Source: an uncultured Sanguibacteroides sp.
Lineage (GTDB): Bacteria; Bacteroidota; Bacteroidia; Bacteroidales; Marinifilaceae
Assembly (NCBI RefSeq): GCF_900543425.1
Contig: NZ_UQRQ01000004.1
Coordinates: forward strand, 1 to 64,000
DNA length: 64,000 bases
Direction of reading: 5' to 3'
Shown here in pieces: positions 62,983 through 64,000 of the stretch. Made by a program: the position numbers and the translations under genes. The notes under the pieces are model-generated. The model ran no database searches, was not told the DNA's origin, and was given only the letters and a program-made list of their open reading frames with translations. How positions within the stretch are numbered: position 1 is the first letter of the stretch; every line of letters starts with the position of its first letter.

Positions 62983-63009
62983 AAGTGAAGAAACAATTTT
63001 TCTTCACTT
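62983..63009 (-). terminator. Terminator after the DksA-like gene
   Basis: AAGTGAAGAAA and TTTCTTCACTT form a stem around a short AT loop, followed on the minus strand by GGATTTTTT. It lies about 30 bases after the DksA-like gene's stop and before lspA. Confidence 0.65.
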
Positions 63010-63039
63010 TTCATTTTTCAATATGAGTTTTGGATATGC

Positions 63040-63420
63040 TTAGGAATCTTGTCCCATTTTAGCATCCATACTAAGTGTCGCATGAGGTACCGCACGTAAT
63101 CTTTCTTTTGAAATCAGCTTTCCTGTTACCCGGCAGATCCCATAAGTTTTATTTTCTATACGTACCAGTGCTGCTTCCAGGTGGGCGATAAATTTGGCTT
63201 GTCTTTGAGCTAAACGTCCGGCTTCCTCCTTGGAAAGTACGGAGGCTCCCTCTTCCAGTACCTTAAAGGTTGGAGAAGTATCGGCTATATCATTTCCATC
63301 GCTACCAGAGATTACAGCCTTTAAAACGTCGTAATCTTTTTTAGCTTTTTCGAGTTTTTCGAGGATCAATTCTTTGAATTCCTGTAACTCTTCATCTGAA
63401 TATCTTGTCTTTTCTGACAT
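63040..63420 (-). CDS. TraR/DksA family protein lacking most zinc ligands
   Basis: This 126-residue protein has a helical coiled-coil part (about 8-88), including the acidic DIADTSP segment, and a C-terminal zinc-finger-like part. In the place of C-x2-C ... C-x2-C only the first cysteine remains (YGICRVTGKLISKERLRAVP, then LSMDAK). Relatives in Bacteroidota often show such losses. DksA-type proteins enter the secondary channel of RNA polymerase and, with ppGpp, adjust rRNA and stress promoters. A structural zinc is unlikely here. Its position between ileS and lspA is common in the phylum. Confidence 0.88.
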   Translation of the reverse strand: MSEKTRYSDEELQEFKELILEKLEKAKKDYDVLKAVISGSDGNDIADTSPTFKVLEEGASVLSKEEAGRLAQRQAKFIAHLEAALVRIENKTYGICRVTGKLISKERLRAVPHATLSMDAKMGQDS

Positions 63421-63515
63421 AGTAATAAAGTTTTTGTCTAAGTTAATAAAAAAATTCCCAGATGGCTCTCCATTGTGGCAAAATATCCACTTTTACTCTA
63501 TTTGTGAGCGAGAGG

Positions 63516-64000
63516 TTACATCCGTTGAATTTTTATAAATGTACGAATATCGTCAATTTCGATTTCCTGAGCATCTTCACCGGCAGATTCCGTTAATGTT
63601 ATGTTTTCTGCCAGCACTTGACTGGAAATATAATCTTTAAAATGCAATACGGCATCGTTGATCTGTTCGTGCTTCCCGATTTGCAGGTCAATTTTATCCG
63701 TTACATTGAAATCGCTGTCTTTCCGGAGGTTCTGTATCCGGTTTATCAATTCGCGGGCAATACCCTCTTCCTTCAGCTCTTGTGTCAGATTTATATCCAG
63801 GGCAACGGTCAGCCGGCCCTCGTTGGCTACCAGCCAGCCCGGGATGTCTTCTGAAAGGATTTCTACATCTTCCAATGTTAATTCAATGGTCGTTTCTCCT
63901 GCTTGTAAGGAAAAAGAGCCCTGTTTTTCGAAATTGTAAATATCACTTTGTGTCATGGTCCCTACTAAAGCAGAAATTTGCTTCATATACTTCCCGTATT
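63516..64000 (-). CDS. ileS: Isoleucyl-tRNA synthetase, C-terminal part (cut by window edge)
   Basis: The frame covers the last 160 or so residues and continues past base 64000, since the codons at 63987-63998 read YGKY without a stop. The visible part is the C-terminal tRNA-contact region of the long (eukaryote-like) IleS form, with LDINLTQELKEEGIARELINR followed by RIQNLRKDSDFNVTDKIDL, a characteristic class I synthetase end. The catalytic HIGH and KMSKS motifs lie outside the window. Confidence 0.92.
   Translation of the reverse strand, partial: YGKYMKQISALVGTMTQSDIYNFEKQGSFSLQAGETTIELTLEDVEILSEDIPGWLVANEGRLTVALDINLTQELKEEGIARELINRIQNLRKDSDFNVTDKIDLQIGKHEQINDAVLHFKDYISSQVLAENITLTESAGEDAQEIEIDDIRTFIKIQRM

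Overview
The window looks like a chromosomal segment of a Bacteroidota bacterium, most likely of the order Bacteroidales. The evidence is the set of TAnnTTTG-type -7 promoter boxes (several with a correctly spaced TTTG/TTG -33 box), the DUF177-rpmF-fabH order, a BlaI / M56-TonB pair, a PCMD-type surface lipoprotein, a PorT-like outer-membrane barrel, a YfhO protein, and an ABC permease fused to an M1-like periplasmic part. I suspect a gut lineage such as Odoribacteraceae, but nothing in the sequence proves the genus. I found no tRNA, rRNA, CRISPR array, insertion sequence or phage gene.

Region 1 (about 283-15368, minus strand) is a seven-gene export operon and the most unusual part of the window. 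In transcription order it has a stub resembling the start of an ABC ATPase, a 1116-residue ABC-2 permease with a large M1-peptidase-like periplasmic part and a golvesin-like C-terminal domain, a TolC-family channel, a lipoprotein membrane-fusion adaptor, an RND pump, a 1579-residue RND pump fused to extra membrane helices and a complete ABC ATPase domain, and a small ABC-2 permease. It appears to place proton-driven (RND) and ATP-driven (ABC) export in one machine sharing one adaptor and one outer-membrane channel.

Region 2 (15524-24161) is mostly housekeeping: recO, a RdgB/HAM1 pyrophosphatase, rsgA, DUF177, rpmF, fabH, two tandem bactofilins, a lipoprotein M1 aminopeptidase and kdsB.

Region 3 (24344-34487) is a tightly packed surface-sugar locus. 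RfbF, RfbG and RfbH would make a CDP-4-keto-3,6-dideoxyhexose. They are followed by a sugar dehydrogenase/epimerase and a ThDP enzyme, a combination resembling the YerE/YerF route to branched-chain 3,6-dideoxysugars. An HpcH/HpaI-type aldolase, a HAD phosphatase and three glycosyltransferase-like genes follow, the last on the opposite strand.

Region 4 (34623-45408) holds frr, a BlaI / M56-TonB sensor pair, an NhaC antiporter, a U32 peptidase-family RNA-modification protein, a roughly 690-base gene-free stretch rich in dispersed repeats, a barrel protein plus PCMD lipoprotein, and a YfhO membrane protein. The gene-free stretch contains an inverted copy of the repeat at the left edge of the window.

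Region 5 (45539-57408) is a second surface-glycan locus: Wzx-like flippase, five glycosyltransferases, an asparagine-synthase-type amidotransferase, a D-glucuronyl C5-epimerase-like protein and an EptA-like phosphoethanolamine transferase. Region 6 (57517-64000, minus strand) is a housekeeping run: PpiD-like foldase, topA, lspA, a zinc-ligand-poor DksA-like protein and the 3' end of ileS, which continues beyond the window.
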